A DNA stretch of 44,315 nucleotides from DAINBT01 sp036732785 (GTDB lineage: Bacteria > Planctomycetota > Phycisphaerae > Sedimentisphaerales > SM23-30): contig CAZICK010000024.1 of the NCBI GenBank assembly GCA_964537505.1, positions 1 through 44,315 on the forward strand. Reading direction: 5' to 3'. The position numbers and the translations under genes are program-made. This document shows, in pieces, positions 9,420 through 18,376 of this stretch (within the stretch, counting starts at the first letter, position 1; the number at the start of each line of letters is the position of its first letter). The notes under the pieces are model-generated. The model worked only from the letters and a program-made list of their open reading frames with translations, was not told the origin of the DNA and searched no databases.

Positions 9420-11042
9420 ATGAGTACTGAAACCAAGGTAAGGCGTGCATTGATTTCGGTTTCGGACAAGACCGGCGTAGTGGATTTTGCACGTGAGTTG
9501 TCTGGTATGGGCGTAGAGATCATCAGTACCGGAGGTACTGCCCGTGAGTTAAGCGGTGCAGGTATCAAGGTAATCGGTATCGAAAATGTGACAGGTTTTC
9601 CGGAAATGATGAACGGACGGGTCAAGACGCTTCATCCGAAGATTCACGGCGGTCTGCTGGCGTTGCGTGATAATGCCGAGCACGTCCAGGCGATGAAAGA
9701 TAACGATATTACGGGGATCGAACTGGTGTGCGTGAATCTTTATCCTTTTGAGCAGACGGTTGCCAAGCCGGGCTGCACGATGGAAGAGGCTATTGAGAAT
9801 ATAGATATCGGCGGTCCCAGCATGGTGCGTAGTGCGGCTAAGAATAACAAGTTCGTCGCTATTGTGACCAGTCCTGTTCAATATGCCCAAATCATCAAAG
9901 AGATGAAACAAAATGACGGCGCGATCAGCGTTGCTGTGCGAGCGGAGTTGGCTCGTCGGGCATTTGCCCTGACGGCTGGTTATGATTCGGCGATCAGCAG
10001 TTATCTCGCCGGTCAGGCGGGCGATAGTTTTCCGGAGCAGGTGAGTATTTCCATCAGACGAGGCGAACAACTGCGATACGGCGAGAACCCCCATCAGAAG
10101 GCAGCGTTTTACCGTTTGGCCAAGGATAGTGAAGAATCCTGCGTAGCCAATGCCAGTCAACTCAAAGGCGGTAAACAGATCAGCTTTAATAATCTGATGG
10201 ATACCGACGCGGCGTTCGGCCTGGTTCAGGAGTTTGACGAGCCAGCGGCGGTGGTGGTCAAGCACATGAATCCCTGCGGTGCGGCGGTCGATGCCGACAT
10301 TACGGAGGCTTATCGCAAGGCTTACATTGCCGATGTGACCAGTGCTTTCGGAGGGATAATCGCTTTGAATCGACCAGTAACAGAAAAGCTGGCAGATGCT
10401 ATTGTGGAGTCATATTCGCGGTGGGGCAAGGCATTGGGAGCGGGCGGTTTCTTTGCCGAGGTCATTATCGCTCCGAGCTTTGACTTGGCGGCGGTGGAAT
10501 TGATTCGTACACGGAAGCGTTGGGGCCGAGAAGACGTTCGTCTGCTGGAGACGGGTCCGATCAATCGTAGCAAGATCAGCCGTGATGAATACGATTTGCG
10601 ATGTATCGTCGGCGGTGTTTTGCTGCAGGAGCGAGATATGGTGGGCTGGGAGCCGGATCAGATCAAAGTGGTCACGAAACGTCAGCCAACCGATAAAGAG
10701 TTGCAGGACCTGGAACTCGCCTGGATCACAGCCAAGCACGTCAAAAGCAATACTATCGTATTGGCCAAGGACAGGATGGTGGTGGGCGTCGGGGCCGGTC
10801 AGATGAATCGTGTGGATTCCGGTATGCTGGCTATACGTCAGGCAAAAGAAATGGCTGATGGTTCGGCAATGGCATCGGACGCGTTTTTTCCGTTTCCGGA
10901 TAACGTAACCCAGGCAGCTAAGGCCGGTATCAGGGCGATTGTGCAGCCGGGCGGCTCCAAACAAGACCAGTTGAGCATCGATGAGTGTGACAAGTACGAT
11001 GTGGCGATGATCTTTACCGGCAAGCGACACTTTAAGCATTAG
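9420..11042 (+). CDS. purH: bifunctional AICAR formyltransferase / IMP cyclohydrolase
   Basis: Catalyses the last two steps of de novo purine synthesis: formylation of AICAR with 10-formyl-tetrahydrofolate, then ring closure to IMP, in the cytoplasm. The N-terminal MGS-like cyclohydrolase domain (about 1-150) starts with RRALISVSDKTGVVDFAREL and contains STGGTAREL and GRVKTLHPKIHGGLL. The C-terminal transformylase domain contains RYGENPHQKA, the catalytic KHMNPCGAA, SAFGGIIALN and KSNTIVLA. At 540 residues it is slightly longer than the usual 510-530. The ATG follows AGGAGACACA. It stands alone and converges on the GGDEF gene. Confidence 0.97.
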   Translation: MSTETKVRRALISVSDKTGVVDFARELSGMGVEIISTGGTARELSGAGIKVIGIENVTGFPEMMNGRVKTLHPKIHGGLLALRDNAEHVQAMKDNDITGIELVCVNLYPFEQTVAKPGCTMEEAIENIDIGGPSMVRSAAKNNKFVAIVTSPVQYAQIIKEMKQNDGAISVAVRAELARRAFALTAGYDSAISSYLAGQAGDSFPEQVSISIRRGEQLRYGENPHQKAAFYRLAKDSEESCVANASQLKGGKQISFNNLMDTDAAFGLVQEFDEPAAVVVKHMNPCGAAVDADITEAYRKAYIADVTSAFGGIIALNRPVTEKLADAIVESYSRWGKALGAGGFFAEVIIAPSFDLAAVELIRTRKRWGREDVRLLETGPINRSKISRDEYDLRCIVGGVLLQERDMVGWEPDQIKVVTKRQPTDKELQDLELAWITAKHVKSNTIVLAKDRMVVGVGAGQMNRVDSGMLAIRQAKEMADGSAMASDAFFPFPDNVTQAAKAGIRAIVQPGGSKQDQLSIDECDKYDVAMIFTGKRHFKH

Positions 11043-11175
11043 AACCCGCGTGTGGCGCCGCCAGGTGGTTTTACGATCCCGGCAAGCCAGGGCCTATGAG
11101 ATTTTTTGTCTCGACCGCAATCGAAACGGCAAATCGGGTTTTGTTAGCATGCCCTGCTGTGGAGATCCATTCGAG

Positions 11176-12711
11176 TTATTCTTTTGGCTGGCCGACCAGG
11201 TAGATGCGGTTTTTTCCGCTTCGTTTGGCGTTGAGCAGCGCTTCGTCGGCCTGGGCCATTAGCTCTTCGGCGGTTCGGCCGTCCCAGGGGAACCCGGCCA
11301 GTCCGCCGCTGATGGTGAGGACTCCACGTTGTACATTCGGTCCCAAACCCGGGAAATCGTTGGTCATCATCAATCGCCGGAATCGGTTGCTCATAAACAT
11401 CGCCATTTCCGGATGGCTTTTCTGGTCGCGTTTTTTAATATCTTTGATGTTTTTTTGGATGTTTTTTTTACTTTCGTCCTGGTCGCCCGTATATACGGTG
11501 CGATGACGTCCTGAATCCCAAAACAGCACGGCAAACTCATCCCCCCCGATTCTCGCTACCACGTCGTGTTCCCTGCAGCAACGATGGATCAGCCTGACTG
11601 CCTGGCGTAGTATGTTGTCGCCGGCGATGTGCCCATAAGTGTCGTTGTAATACTTGAACTCGTCGATATCGAACACGAGTAGCGTCACCTCGGTGTGTTG
11701 GTGTTTGCTCTGGGCGATCACCTCGCGTAAAAAATATTCCAGATATCGCCGATTGTACACTCCGGTAAGCTCGTCGGTTATCGCCAATCGTTTGAGTGTC
11801 TGGTCACGCTGGGCCAGATGCAACAGCGTCGCGAGGAAGGCGGCGGCCTGCCGAGCCATTGGTTGTGAGGCGTCCGGGACGGCCGGTGTCAAAGTCATGG
11901 CGCCAAGTGAACCGGCCAAGCTCGTTAAAGACACCGTTTGGCTGGTGTGGCCGTCTGGGAACGGTTGCTTTTCGTTGTCGTTTGACCGTGTGGCGACTGA
12001 TTCAGGCTCCAGAGAGATTCTGACAGATTCTACCTGCAGTACTTTCTTCAGTACCGTTTGGGCCTGTTCGATCAGGACGTTTGTGCCCTGCGGTACCAAT
12101 TGGGCCAGACTATGGTAGTCGGCCATCGTTTCTATTTGTCCATTTGCCTCGAAAATGGCTGAAGCAGAAATCTTGTGGCTGTCGGTTTTGGTGTTCGTGT
12201 TGTCTGGTTTTGAGGAAAGGCCGGGCGGCAGGTCGTTGGTTGTGTGCTCAGTGGTCTGATCGGCCGGATGCTCTCTGGAGTGGGCGTTGGTGTGTTTGTT
12301 GTCTGTGATGGTCGTGTGGCTGGAGTTCAATCGCTGTCGCAATTCTGTCAAAGGTATGGGCCATACCAGGTAATCGTCCGCTCCCGCTCGCAGTCCGGGC
12401 TGAGCGTAAATCTCCGCAAACGCTTCACCATACAGTACCAGCGGTGTTCGCGGCCCCACCCGGCGCAGCGCTTTTACCGCCTGGACCGTTTTTCTGCCCA
12501 ATTGCTGAGCGTTGAGCAGTATCAGCTTACATTGCGATCTACCCAACAGGGCAATGCCGTCCAATACGTTCGTTTCGGTTACCGTTTGGCAATCGTTCAG
12601 TACGCGAGGCAGCAACCGAGCCATTCGGCCGTCATCGGCCAACAGCAATATCTGCCGATCAGATGCCGGGTGCGTTTGAGAATCGAGTTGTTCTTTGTCT
12701 TTCGCTGTCAT
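11176..12711 (-). CDS. diguanylate cyclase with degenerate receiver domain
   Basis: 511 residues. Residues of about 20-130 look like a CheY-type receiver (RQILLLADDGRMARLLPRVL ... GADDYLVWPIPLTEL), but the strand that should carry the phosphorylated Asp reads LILLNAQQ, so phosphotransfer is unlikely. A polar linker follows, then a possible GAF-like region (about 200-300) and a GGDEF domain. The active-site GGDEF is at 389-393 and is preceded by RxxD (REHD) five residues upstream, the product-inhibition I-site. Hence it probably makes cyclic di-GMP and is feedback-controlled. After GGDEFAVLFWD there is a basic insertion of about 45 residues (KKNIQKNIKDIKK) before the domain resumes at GVLTISGGLA. 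It is 9 bp downstream of the receiver-like gene, so the two form an operon. Confidence 0.9.
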   Translation of the reverse strand: MTAKDKEQLDSQTHPASDRQILLLADDGRMARLLPRVLNDCQTVTETNVLDGIALLGRSQCKLILLNAQQLGRKTVQAVKALRRVGPRTPLVLYGEAFAEIYAQPGLRAGADDYLVWPIPLTELRQRLNSSHTTITDNKHTNAHSREHPADQTTEHTTNDLPPGLSSKPDNTNTKTDSHKISASAIFEANGQIETMADYHSLAQLVPQGTNVLIEQAQTVLKKVLQVESVRISLEPESVATRSNDNEKQPFPDGHTSQTVSLTSLAGSLGAMTLTPAVPDASQPMARQAAAFLATLLHLAQRDQTLKRLAITDELTGVYNRRYLEYFLREVIAQSKHQHTEVTLLVFDIDEFKYYNDTYGHIAGDNILRQAVRLIHRCCREHDVVARIGGDEFAVLFWDSGRHRTVYTGDQDESKKNIQKNIKDIKKRDQKSHPEMAMFMSNRFRRLMMTNDFPGLGPNVQRGVLTISGGLAGFPWDGRTAEELMAQADEALLNAKRSGKNRIYLVGQPKE

Positions 12712-12720
12712 TTTTAAGGT

Positions 12721-13431
12721 TCATCCGAGCAGGGCGTCCAGCTCTTCCCGGCTCAACAACGGGTCCGTACTTTGTTTTACTTTTTCCCTTACGGGCGGTG
12801 TTCGCACAGGTTGTGGTTGCGTGGAAGTTTTTTCGGATAACGGTTTCCGGATTTTTTCCAACAGATCATTCTGGGCCGTTTTGTTTGCCGATTCGATTGC
12901 CTGCTGGGCCATTTTCGTCAGTGTGCTATTTACCGATTCAACGGCGACGATCTCGATCGTCTCTTTTGTTTGTTGAGGCTGGGGTGACTGTTCTTTGATT
13001 TTTTCTTCCGGAACTCCAGACAGGGTCTTCGGCATGGGCGGTTTTGCAATTGGCACTCTTTTGTCTGCGGCGAGCAGTTTCGGACCCGCGTCAGCCAGGG
13101 TGAGGGATTCGTCGGCTCCGTGGGTCCTGGCCTGGCTCATTTTTGCGGGGTTTCCCATCGCCGAGACCGCTGCCGAAGTAATACAGGTCATCCGAGACAG
13201 ACAGCCGAACACCTGCATTTCCCGTGCGGGCAGATGGTCGATCATAACGATTGCCAAAGTCGGGTGGTGTTGCCGTTCCATCTCGGCTGCCGTTGCCACG
13301 AGATCATAAACGTCCGGGCACCAGCGGATTTCTTCGACATCTATCGCCAACTCGTTGGCAATACGTTCACGCCAATTGTCCGTCGCGGCCACCAGCAAGC
13401 ATTTTTTTCGAGTTTCCGAGATCCGCTCCAT
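12721..13431 (-). CDS. degenerate receiver-like protein with FliM/FliN-like C-terminal peptide
   Basis: 236 residues, function unknown. Residues 8-115 have the alternating strand/helix pattern of a receiver-type fold (KKCLLVAATDNWRERIANEL ... LAIVMIDHLP ... ARTHGADESLTL) without a normal acidic pocket. A long proline/glutamine/lysine linker follows. The protein ends PLLSREELDALLG, which is close to the LSQEEIDALL peptide at the N-terminus of flagellar switch protein FliM and in FliN/FliY. It may therefore be a docking tail. The gene leads an operon with the GGDEF protein and is divergent from the YhaM-like gene; it may deliver or regulate that cyclase. Confidence 0.7.
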   Translation of the reverse strand: MERISETRKKCLLVAATDNWRERIANELAIDVEEIRWCPDVYDLVATAAEMERQHHPTLAIVMIDHLPAREMQVFGCLSRMTCITSAAVSAMGNPAKMSQARTHGADESLTLADAGPKLLAADKRVPIAKPPMPKTLSGVPEEKIKEQSPQPQQTKETIEIVAVESVNSTLTKMAQQAIESANKTAQNDLLEKIRKPLSEKTSTQPQPVRTPPVREKVKQSTDPLLSREELDALLG

Positions 13432-13576
13432 AGATACCTCACTCCAAATGGTATCCGGATTCTACCAGAATTAACTGTCAAAGTCAATGATTCTTCTACT
13501 TTTTATATTATCTAAGTTACCTAACCCTCCTAAACTATCATATATTTTACATTTAGTCTTTATGGAGCCTTTATTC

Positions 13577-13605
13577 TTGCAACTTATTGGCGGAGTCCCT
13601 ATACT
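13577..13605 (+). promoter_or_regulatory. sigma-70-type promoter of the YhaM-like gene
   Basis: TTGCAA (13577-13582), a 17-bp spacer, and TATACT (13600-13605). Both hexamers are one mismatch or so from consensus with ideal spacing. The start codon is 88 bp downstream. Confidence 0.6.
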
Positions 13606-13693
13606 TGTGCGTGCAGGGAGATGAATATATTTTTACAATTTGTTGTCTTGAAACGGATTACGAAAATCTATCGGCTTGTTATGGAGTTAGAAA

Positions 13694-14677
13694 ATGGCTG
13701 AGGAACAGCGTCGTAATGTAGCGGAATTGGCTCCCGCCGAGAATATCGGTCAGGTTTTTATGATCTCACAGCCGGTGTTGCGTACTACCAGCCGTGGAGA
13801 TTTTTATATAGCCGCATTTTTGAGCGATTGCAGCGGTCGGATCAACGGTCGTATGTGGCAGGCTTCCGAAGCGATCTACGAAAGCCTTCCTCAGGAAGGT
13901 TTTGTTTGGGTCAAGGGTCGTACGGAGATATATCAGGGTTCCATACAGCTTGTTATCGATGCCATACGGCCGGTCGATGTCCAGGATGTTCAACTTGAGG
14001 AGTTTTTGCCAACCAGCGAAAATGATATTGACGAAATGTTCGCTCGCTTGAAGGGGATTCTGAGCGAAATTGAGGATACCCATTTGGTCCGTCTGAATCA
14101 GGCCTTTCTTGACGATGAAGAATTAATGGATTTGTTTCGCAGCGCCCCGGCGGCTATCGTTCTGCACCATGCGTACATTGGTGGGTTGCTTGAGCATACG
14201 GTAAGTGTGTTGGAACTGGGCCGAAGGGTCATGCCCCAATATCCGGATTTGAATAAGGACCTGGTGCTCAGCGGTTTGTTTCTGCACGACATCGGCAAAA
14301 CTACAGAATTGGCCTATGATCTGAGTTTTAAGTATAGCGATCAAGGCCGCCTGATCGGCCATCTGGTCAAGGGAACGATCATGGTTGAAGAAAAGATACG
14401 GCAATTGAACGAGGGTGCGGATGAACAGTTTCCGCGTATTTTGGCGGATTGCCTGGAGCACATTATAGTTTCCCATCATGGCAATTACGAGTTCGGCTGT
14501 CCGGTACTACCGGCTACGACGGAGGCTTTCGTTGTTCACTATCTTGATAATCTTGATTCCAAGGTTGCCATGACCCAGGCCGAGATCAGAAAGGATACCA
14601 ACAAGTCCAACTGGACTAGTTATATCAGAGCTATCGAATCACCTCTGTTCAAGGGTGACCCCAACAACCGGATATAA
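13694..14677 (+). CDS. OB-fold/HD-domain 3'-5' exoribonuclease, YhaM type
   Basis: 327 residues with the two-domain order of Bacillus YhaM/Staphylococcus Cbf1: an OB-fold nucleic-acid-binding domain (about 15-95, with GRINGRMWQ and VKGRTEIYQGSIQL) and an HD metal-dependent phosphohydrolase domain (about 150-310). The metal-binding residues appear as H168 in GGLLEHT, H198-D199 in LFLHDIGK, H223 in GHLVKG, H261/H262 in VSHHG, and D285 or D288. YhaM enzymes trim RNA or single-stranded DNA from the 3' end. GGAG lies 8 bp before the ATG, and a strong promoter is seen upstream. Monocistronic, divergent from the signalling operon. Confidence 0.9.
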   Translation: MAEEQRRNVAELAPAENIGQVFMISQPVLRTTSRGDFYIAAFLSDCSGRINGRMWQASEAIYESLPQEGFVWVKGRTEIYQGSIQLVIDAIRPVDVQDVQLEEFLPTSENDIDEMFARLKGILSEIEDTHLVRLNQAFLDDEELMDLFRSAPAAIVLHHAYIGGLLEHTVSVLELGRRVMPQYPDLNKDLVLSGLFLHDIGKTTELAYDLSFKYSDQGRLIGHLVKGTIMVEEKIRQLNEGADEQFPRILADCLEHIIVSHHGNYEFGCPVLPATTEAFVVHYLDNLDSKVAMTQAEIRKDTNKSNWTSYIRAIESPLFKGDPNNRI

Positions 14678-14834
14678 TCTTCAGCAAAGTCCCCGCTTTC
14701 AGCCCCAATATATTGACGATCATGCCAAACCGGTCGTTTTTCGCGTCAAGATGCCGTTTAACCAATTCAGAACTGAAACCAAGTGGACCAACGAGCAGCC
14801 AACGCACTTCCCCACGGCGTATCTAAAGAAAAAT

Positions 14835-14887
14835 GACATGGTACCCGATGTTCGGTCGGGGTAAGAGGTGGGTACGAGTACCATGCC
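14835..14887. repeat. hairpin repeat, copy 1
   Basis: Left arm CATGGTAC (14837-14844) pairs perfectly with GTACCATG (14878-14885). An outer G-C pair and an A/C mismatch follow. The interior contains the 25-bp core TGTTCGGTCGGGGTAAGAGG... at 14848-14872. Copy 2 has the same core (24 of 25) but different, again complementary arms. Confidence 0.75.
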
Positions 14888-14984
14888 ATTATTTCGTGAT
14901 TTCGTATGTATAATTTTACACAAATACCAGTTCGCACGCAACAGTATTTTTAATAAAATTCAAATTTTATATAAGCCCCAGCAT

Positions 14985-15027
14985 GACATTCGCTGTCCGG
15001 TCGGGGTAAGAGGTGGGTGCGAATGCC
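14985..15027. repeat. hairpin repeat, copy 2
   Basis: Left arm CATTCGC (14987-14993) pairs with GCGAATG (15019-15025), with the same outer G-C pair and A/C mismatch as copy 1. The loop is the shared core at 14994-15018. Arms differ in sequence and length from copy 1, but pairing is kept, which indicates selection for the structure. Confidence 0.75.
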
Positions 15028-15186
15028 ACACCAGGGTTTCTTATACGCCAATATACCACACCCGCTTTCTAGTACGCTCTCGCGACCATTCCACTATCAA
15101 CTCCACACTTATAGCAGTATAACCTATCCTGTTTGCATTGTACAGACAATTTTTGGAAAAAGTCGGTGTGTTAGGAAAATACTTCG

Positions 15187-15915
15187 TTATTCGGCGTGTG
15201 GAGACATTTTGCTAGTATTTGGATATTTGTCTGGCGTCTGACTATCGGTTTTTGAGGTCATGCTCCGGCGGATGGCGTACTTAACCATATCCACCATATT
15301 GTTAATATTGAGTTTTTTCATAATCTTTTGCCGACAGGCGTCAACAGTTTTGGAGCTTTTTTCAATCTCGACGGCGATTTCTCTTGAGTTTTTGCCTTCG
15401 GCCATAAGCTGGATTACTTTGATTTCCCGGTCGGTCAGTTTGATGTCGTCCTGCTCCTCGATTTGCTGATTTTTTTGCTGCTCCTCGATTTGCTGATTTT
15501 TTTGGTTTTCGCAGGCCACCTTGGGAGTTTCATCTGGGAAGTAGGTTTTGTTTTTAATTACCGTTTTGATGGCAAGCCGGAGTTCTTTAAATGGTTTTTC
15601 CTTTAGGACATAACCTGAAGCTCCTGATTCGATCATGCTGGCCAAATATTGTTTGTTGTAGGTGGTAAAAAGTCCTATAACCTTGGTGCGTGGAGATTCG
15701 GCGATAATTTGCCTGGTGGCATCGATTGCGTTCATTCCCGGTATGCTGATATCCATAACAACCACGTGAGGCTTCAGGCGACGGGCTAGTTGTACGGCAT
15801 CCGCTCCGTCGTTGGTTTCTCCAACAACGTTCATTTCAGTTTCCTTTTCAATCAAAGAGCAGATTCCTTCGCGGAGAATTTTATGTTGATCGACCAGAAG
15901 AATTTTTGTGATCAT
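15187..15915 (-). CDS. NarL/FixJ-type response regulator with altered acidic pocket
   Basis: 242 residues from the ATG at 15915, which has GAGGA 9 bp upstream; an earlier start at 15963 lacks support. The receiver domain (1-120) has the phosphoacceptor D55 (VVVMDISIPG) and the switch lysine in VLKEKPFKEL. The pocket reads LLVDQH where the paralogue next door has LIVDDH, so one metal-binding Asp is replaced by Gln. The linker contains two identical 9-residue repeats (NQQIEEQ...). A LuxR-type helix-turn-helix follows (LMAEGKNSREIAVEIEKSSK). The C-terminus has about 25 extra polar residues. It is 122 bp downstream of the sister regulator, in the same operon direction as the kinase. Confidence 0.9.
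   Translation of the reverse strand: MITKILLVDQHKILREGICSLIEKETEMNVVGETNDGADAVQLARRLKPHVVVMDISIPGMNAIDATRQIIAESPRTKVIGLFTTYNKQYLASMIESGASGYVLKEKPFKELRLAIKTVIKNKTYFPDETPKVACENQKNQQIEEQQKNQQIEEQDDIKLTDREIKVIQLMAEGKNSREIAVEIEKSSKTVDACRQKIMKKLNINNMVDMVKYAIRRSMTSKTDSQTPDKYPNTSKMSPHAE
15451..15504. repeat. perfect 27-bp tandem duplication in the regulator linker
   Basis: Two identical 27-bp units (15451-15477 and 15478-15504) encode a nine-residue repeat between the receiver and DNA-binding domains. The exact identity indicates a recent duplication that keeps the frame and lengthens the linker. Confidence 0.9.
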
Positions 15916-16037
15916 ATCGCTTTTCCTCAGTATGGGCATAACCGCCAGCCTCCGGCGGACCACCTCGCGTTAAGCCGATGGTATTACGAATCCAATAGTT
16001 ATGCATGTAAATACAAATTCCTATCTATGCTCCTGAA

Positions 16038-16691
16038 TTATTCTTTGAGGGAGATTAATCCCTCCTGAAGCGCATATTTGATAAGGTCAGCGAGTCTGTT
16101 TGTTCCAAGTTTTTGCATAATTTGACGGCGATACGCGTCGACTGTTTTTGGGCTTTTGTTAAGTCTCAGTGCGATTTGCTTTGAAGATTTACCTTCAGCC
16201 AGTAGTTGCAGCACACTGAATTCTTTTTTGTTCAGTATGGGTGAGATCGATTCTTCCGATTTTGTGACACGTGTTTTGAAGTCTTCAACTACCAGTGCGG
16301 TTATCTTGGCACACAGATACATTTCATTTTTCAGTACGGCATGGATGGCAGCAATCAGTTCCTTAAATGCCTGTTCCTTGAGCAGATAGGCACTGGCGCC
16401 GGCCCGGAGCATATCCACCAGGAACTGTTTGTTGGAGTACATTGAGAGTACGACAATTTTTATTTTTGGATTTTGTTTGCAGATATTACAGGTTGCCTCG
16501 ATGCCGTCCATGTCAGGCATATTGACGTCCATGATAACTACGTCCGGCAGTAATGTTCTTGACAGTTGCACGGCCTCGGCGCCGTTGGAAGCTTCTCCGG
16601 CGACTTCCATGTCGGGTTCTTTTTCGATCAGGCTGCGCAAGCCTTCGCGCATAATCTCATGGTCATCAACGATCAATATTTTTGTGCTCAT
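16038..16691 (-). CDS. NarL/FixJ-type response regulator
   Basis: 217 residues. Receiver domain with the DD pair (VDDHEIMREGL), phosphoacceptor D55 (VVIMDVNMPDMDGI) and a lysine in YLLKEQAFKEL. The C-terminal LuxR-type helix-turn-helix (about 150-212) reads LLAEGKSSKQIALRLNKSPK then TVDAYRRQIMQKL. Its start overlaps the kinase stop by 4 bp (ATGA), so translation is coupled and this is the kinase's natural partner. Binding targets cannot be told. Confidence 0.95.
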   Translation of the reverse strand: MSTKILIVDDHEIMREGLRSLIEKEPDMEVAGEASNGAEAVQLSRTLLPDVVIMDVNMPDMDGIEATCNICKQNPKIKIVVLSMYSNKQFLVDMLRAGASAYLLKEQAFKELIAAIHAVLKNEMYLCAKITALVVEDFKTRVTKSEESISPILNKKEFSVLQLLAEGKSSKQIALRLNKSPKTVDAYRRQIMQKLGTNRLADLIKYALQEGLISLKE

Positions 16692-18361
16692 ATCAGGTCT
16701 CCAATTTTACTTGTCGGTTCTTGTTTCAGCGGCGCCACGAGTGTAACAGAAGTTCCGTGGCCGGGTCGGCTCTGGAAGTCAAACCGGCCGCCGAGGTTGT
16801 CGAGTCGCTCACGAATACTGAACAGACCAAAGCCACCAGCGAGACCAGGAGTAAAACCGGTTTCCGCGATTTTACAACCGATACCATTGTCTTGTACGCT
16901 GATCTCGATGTTTCCATCGGTCCGCCTGGTTGTGACCCATATTTTCGCCGCCTGGGCATGCTTTACCACGTTGGCCAACAACTCTCGTACCGACTGGAAC
17001 AGCAGAACACGGATGTCTTCGTCAAGCGGTTTAGGCTGTCCGTCATCATGGAACTCACAAACCACCCTCTGCAGCTTTCCGACACGCTCGAAAAGCCACT
17101 CTTTAACTGCTTCTTCCAAGCCTTTTCTGTATAGTATAGGATTGCCAAAGTCAAAAATCAACATGCGAATTTCCTGAATTGCTTCATTTATTAACTTACT
17201 GATCTCATTAAGCGGTCCAGCCAACTCGGTTCCGGCGGCGGAATTCTGTAGATATCCCAGTTTGATCGTGGAAAAAGACAGTGTTTGGGCGACCCGGTCA
17301 TGCAATTCCATGGCGATCTGACGGCGTTCCCGCTGTTCGGCCAGGGATAATTTCGAGGCGAGGGACCGGAGTTTTCGCTGATAATCGAGTAATTTTTGTT
17401 CAACCTGCCATCGCTCGGTGATTTCTTTTTCCAGTTTTATGTTGGTTGCGGAGAGTTCGGCGGTTCGTTGATCGACTCTGAGTTCCAACTCATCACGGGC
17501 TTTCTGCAGGGCCTCTTCGGCGCGTTTTCGTTCGGTAAAATCTTCGACCGTACCCTCATAAAACAATATTTTCCCCGCTTCATCGCGGACGACTCGAGCA
17601 TTCTCACGAACAAATATCATGGTTCCGTCATCCTTTTTCCATGCGGAATCAAGTCCTTTGACCTGTCCTTCTTTTTCGATTCGCCGCTTGAAATCCGAGC
17701 GTGGATATTCTGGTTCATATCCGTTCTCTTCCAGGTTCCGTTGGGCCAGTTTCTCAGGCGAAGAAAACCCCAATATCCTCACCAACGCCTGGTTTACCAT
17801 AAGGATATGGCCGTCGGGAGTGGTTCGATAGAAGCCGATGACGAGATTTTCAAAGATGCTTCGGAATCGCGTCTCCGATTCTCGCAACGCGTTCTGCATC
17901 TGTTTGCGTTCCATGATATTGACAAATGAGGCCACGATGCAAATTGGTTTGCCGGTTTTGTCTTTTACCATACTGGTAATAAGTTCGACGTTAAAGAGGG
18001 AACCGTCTTTTTTTGTGGCAATCAGTTCGCCGGTCCATTCTCCGGTGTTGTGCAAGGTCCGTACAACCACCTGGGCCTCGTCTTTTGTCTTCCAGAAGAA
18101 TACTGCCGGTTTTCCCAGGACTTCGCCGGCGTTATCGTATCCCCACAGTTTGAGGAACGAATCGTTGACGTAGGTCAGGTTAGTGTCCATGTCCGCTATG
18201 GCGATGGCGTTAGTCGAGGATGCTATGGCATTGTCCTTTACCAACAGTTCCTGTTCTATTTGGTTATTTGTGCCGTTTTTTTCCTCCAGTTGGCTGATAC
18301 GTCGGCGTAAGGTTTGCAACTCCCGGATTAATTGTTCTTTGGTTTTTTTTGAATCGTTCAT
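16688..18361 (-). CDS. PAS sensor histidine kinase, NarX/DegS class
   Basis: 557 residues, with no membrane segment, so a cytoplasmic sensor. Order: N-terminal coiled coil (1-40); PAS domain 1 (about 41-150); PAS domain 2 with PAC motif (about 160-278); coiled coil (280-330); a HisKA_3 dimerisation domain with the phosphorylated His354 in RRQIAMELHDRVAQT; and a HATPase with N-box N464, DNGIG at 491-495, and GFGLFSIRERL at 510-520. This class phosphorylates NarL-type regulators, two of which follow. It lies 15 bp downstream of rmuC. The ligand sensed by the PAS domains is not evident. Confidence 0.95.
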   Translation of the reverse strand: MNDSKKTKEQLIRELQTLRRRISQLEEKNGTNNQIEQELLVKDNAIASSTNAIAIADMDTNLTYVNDSFLKLWGYDNAGEVLGKPAVFFWKTKDEAQVVVRTLHNTGEWTGELIATKKDGSLFNVELITSMVKDKTGKPICIVASFVNIMERKQMQNALRESETRFRSIFENLVIGFYRTTPDGHILMVNQALVRILGFSSPEKLAQRNLEENGYEPEYPRSDFKRRIEKEGQVKGLDSAWKKDDGTMIFVRENARVVRDEAGKILFYEGTVEDFTERKRAEEALQKARDELELRVDQRTAELSATNIKLEKEITERWQVEQKLLDYQRKLRSLASKLSLAEQRERRQIAMELHDRVAQTLSFSTIKLGYLQNSAAGTELAGPLNEISKLINEAIQEIRMLIFDFGNPILYRKGLEEAVKEWLFERVGKLQRVVCEFHDDGQPKPLDEDIRVLLFQSVRELLANVVKHAQAAKIWVTTRRTDGNIEISVQDNGIGCKIAETGFTPGLAGGFGLFSIRERLDNLGGRFDFQSRPGHGTSVTLVAPLKQEPTSKIGDLI

Positions 18362-18376
18362 GGCGGTTCTTTCATG

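Larger units (their letters stand above)
14678..15186. other. 509-bp intergenic region carrying a hairpin repeat pair
   Basis: No gene with coding character. It separates two convergent transcripts. Its main content is the repeat pair at 14835-14887 and 14985-15027, with AT-rich DNA between them. Confidence 0.6.
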
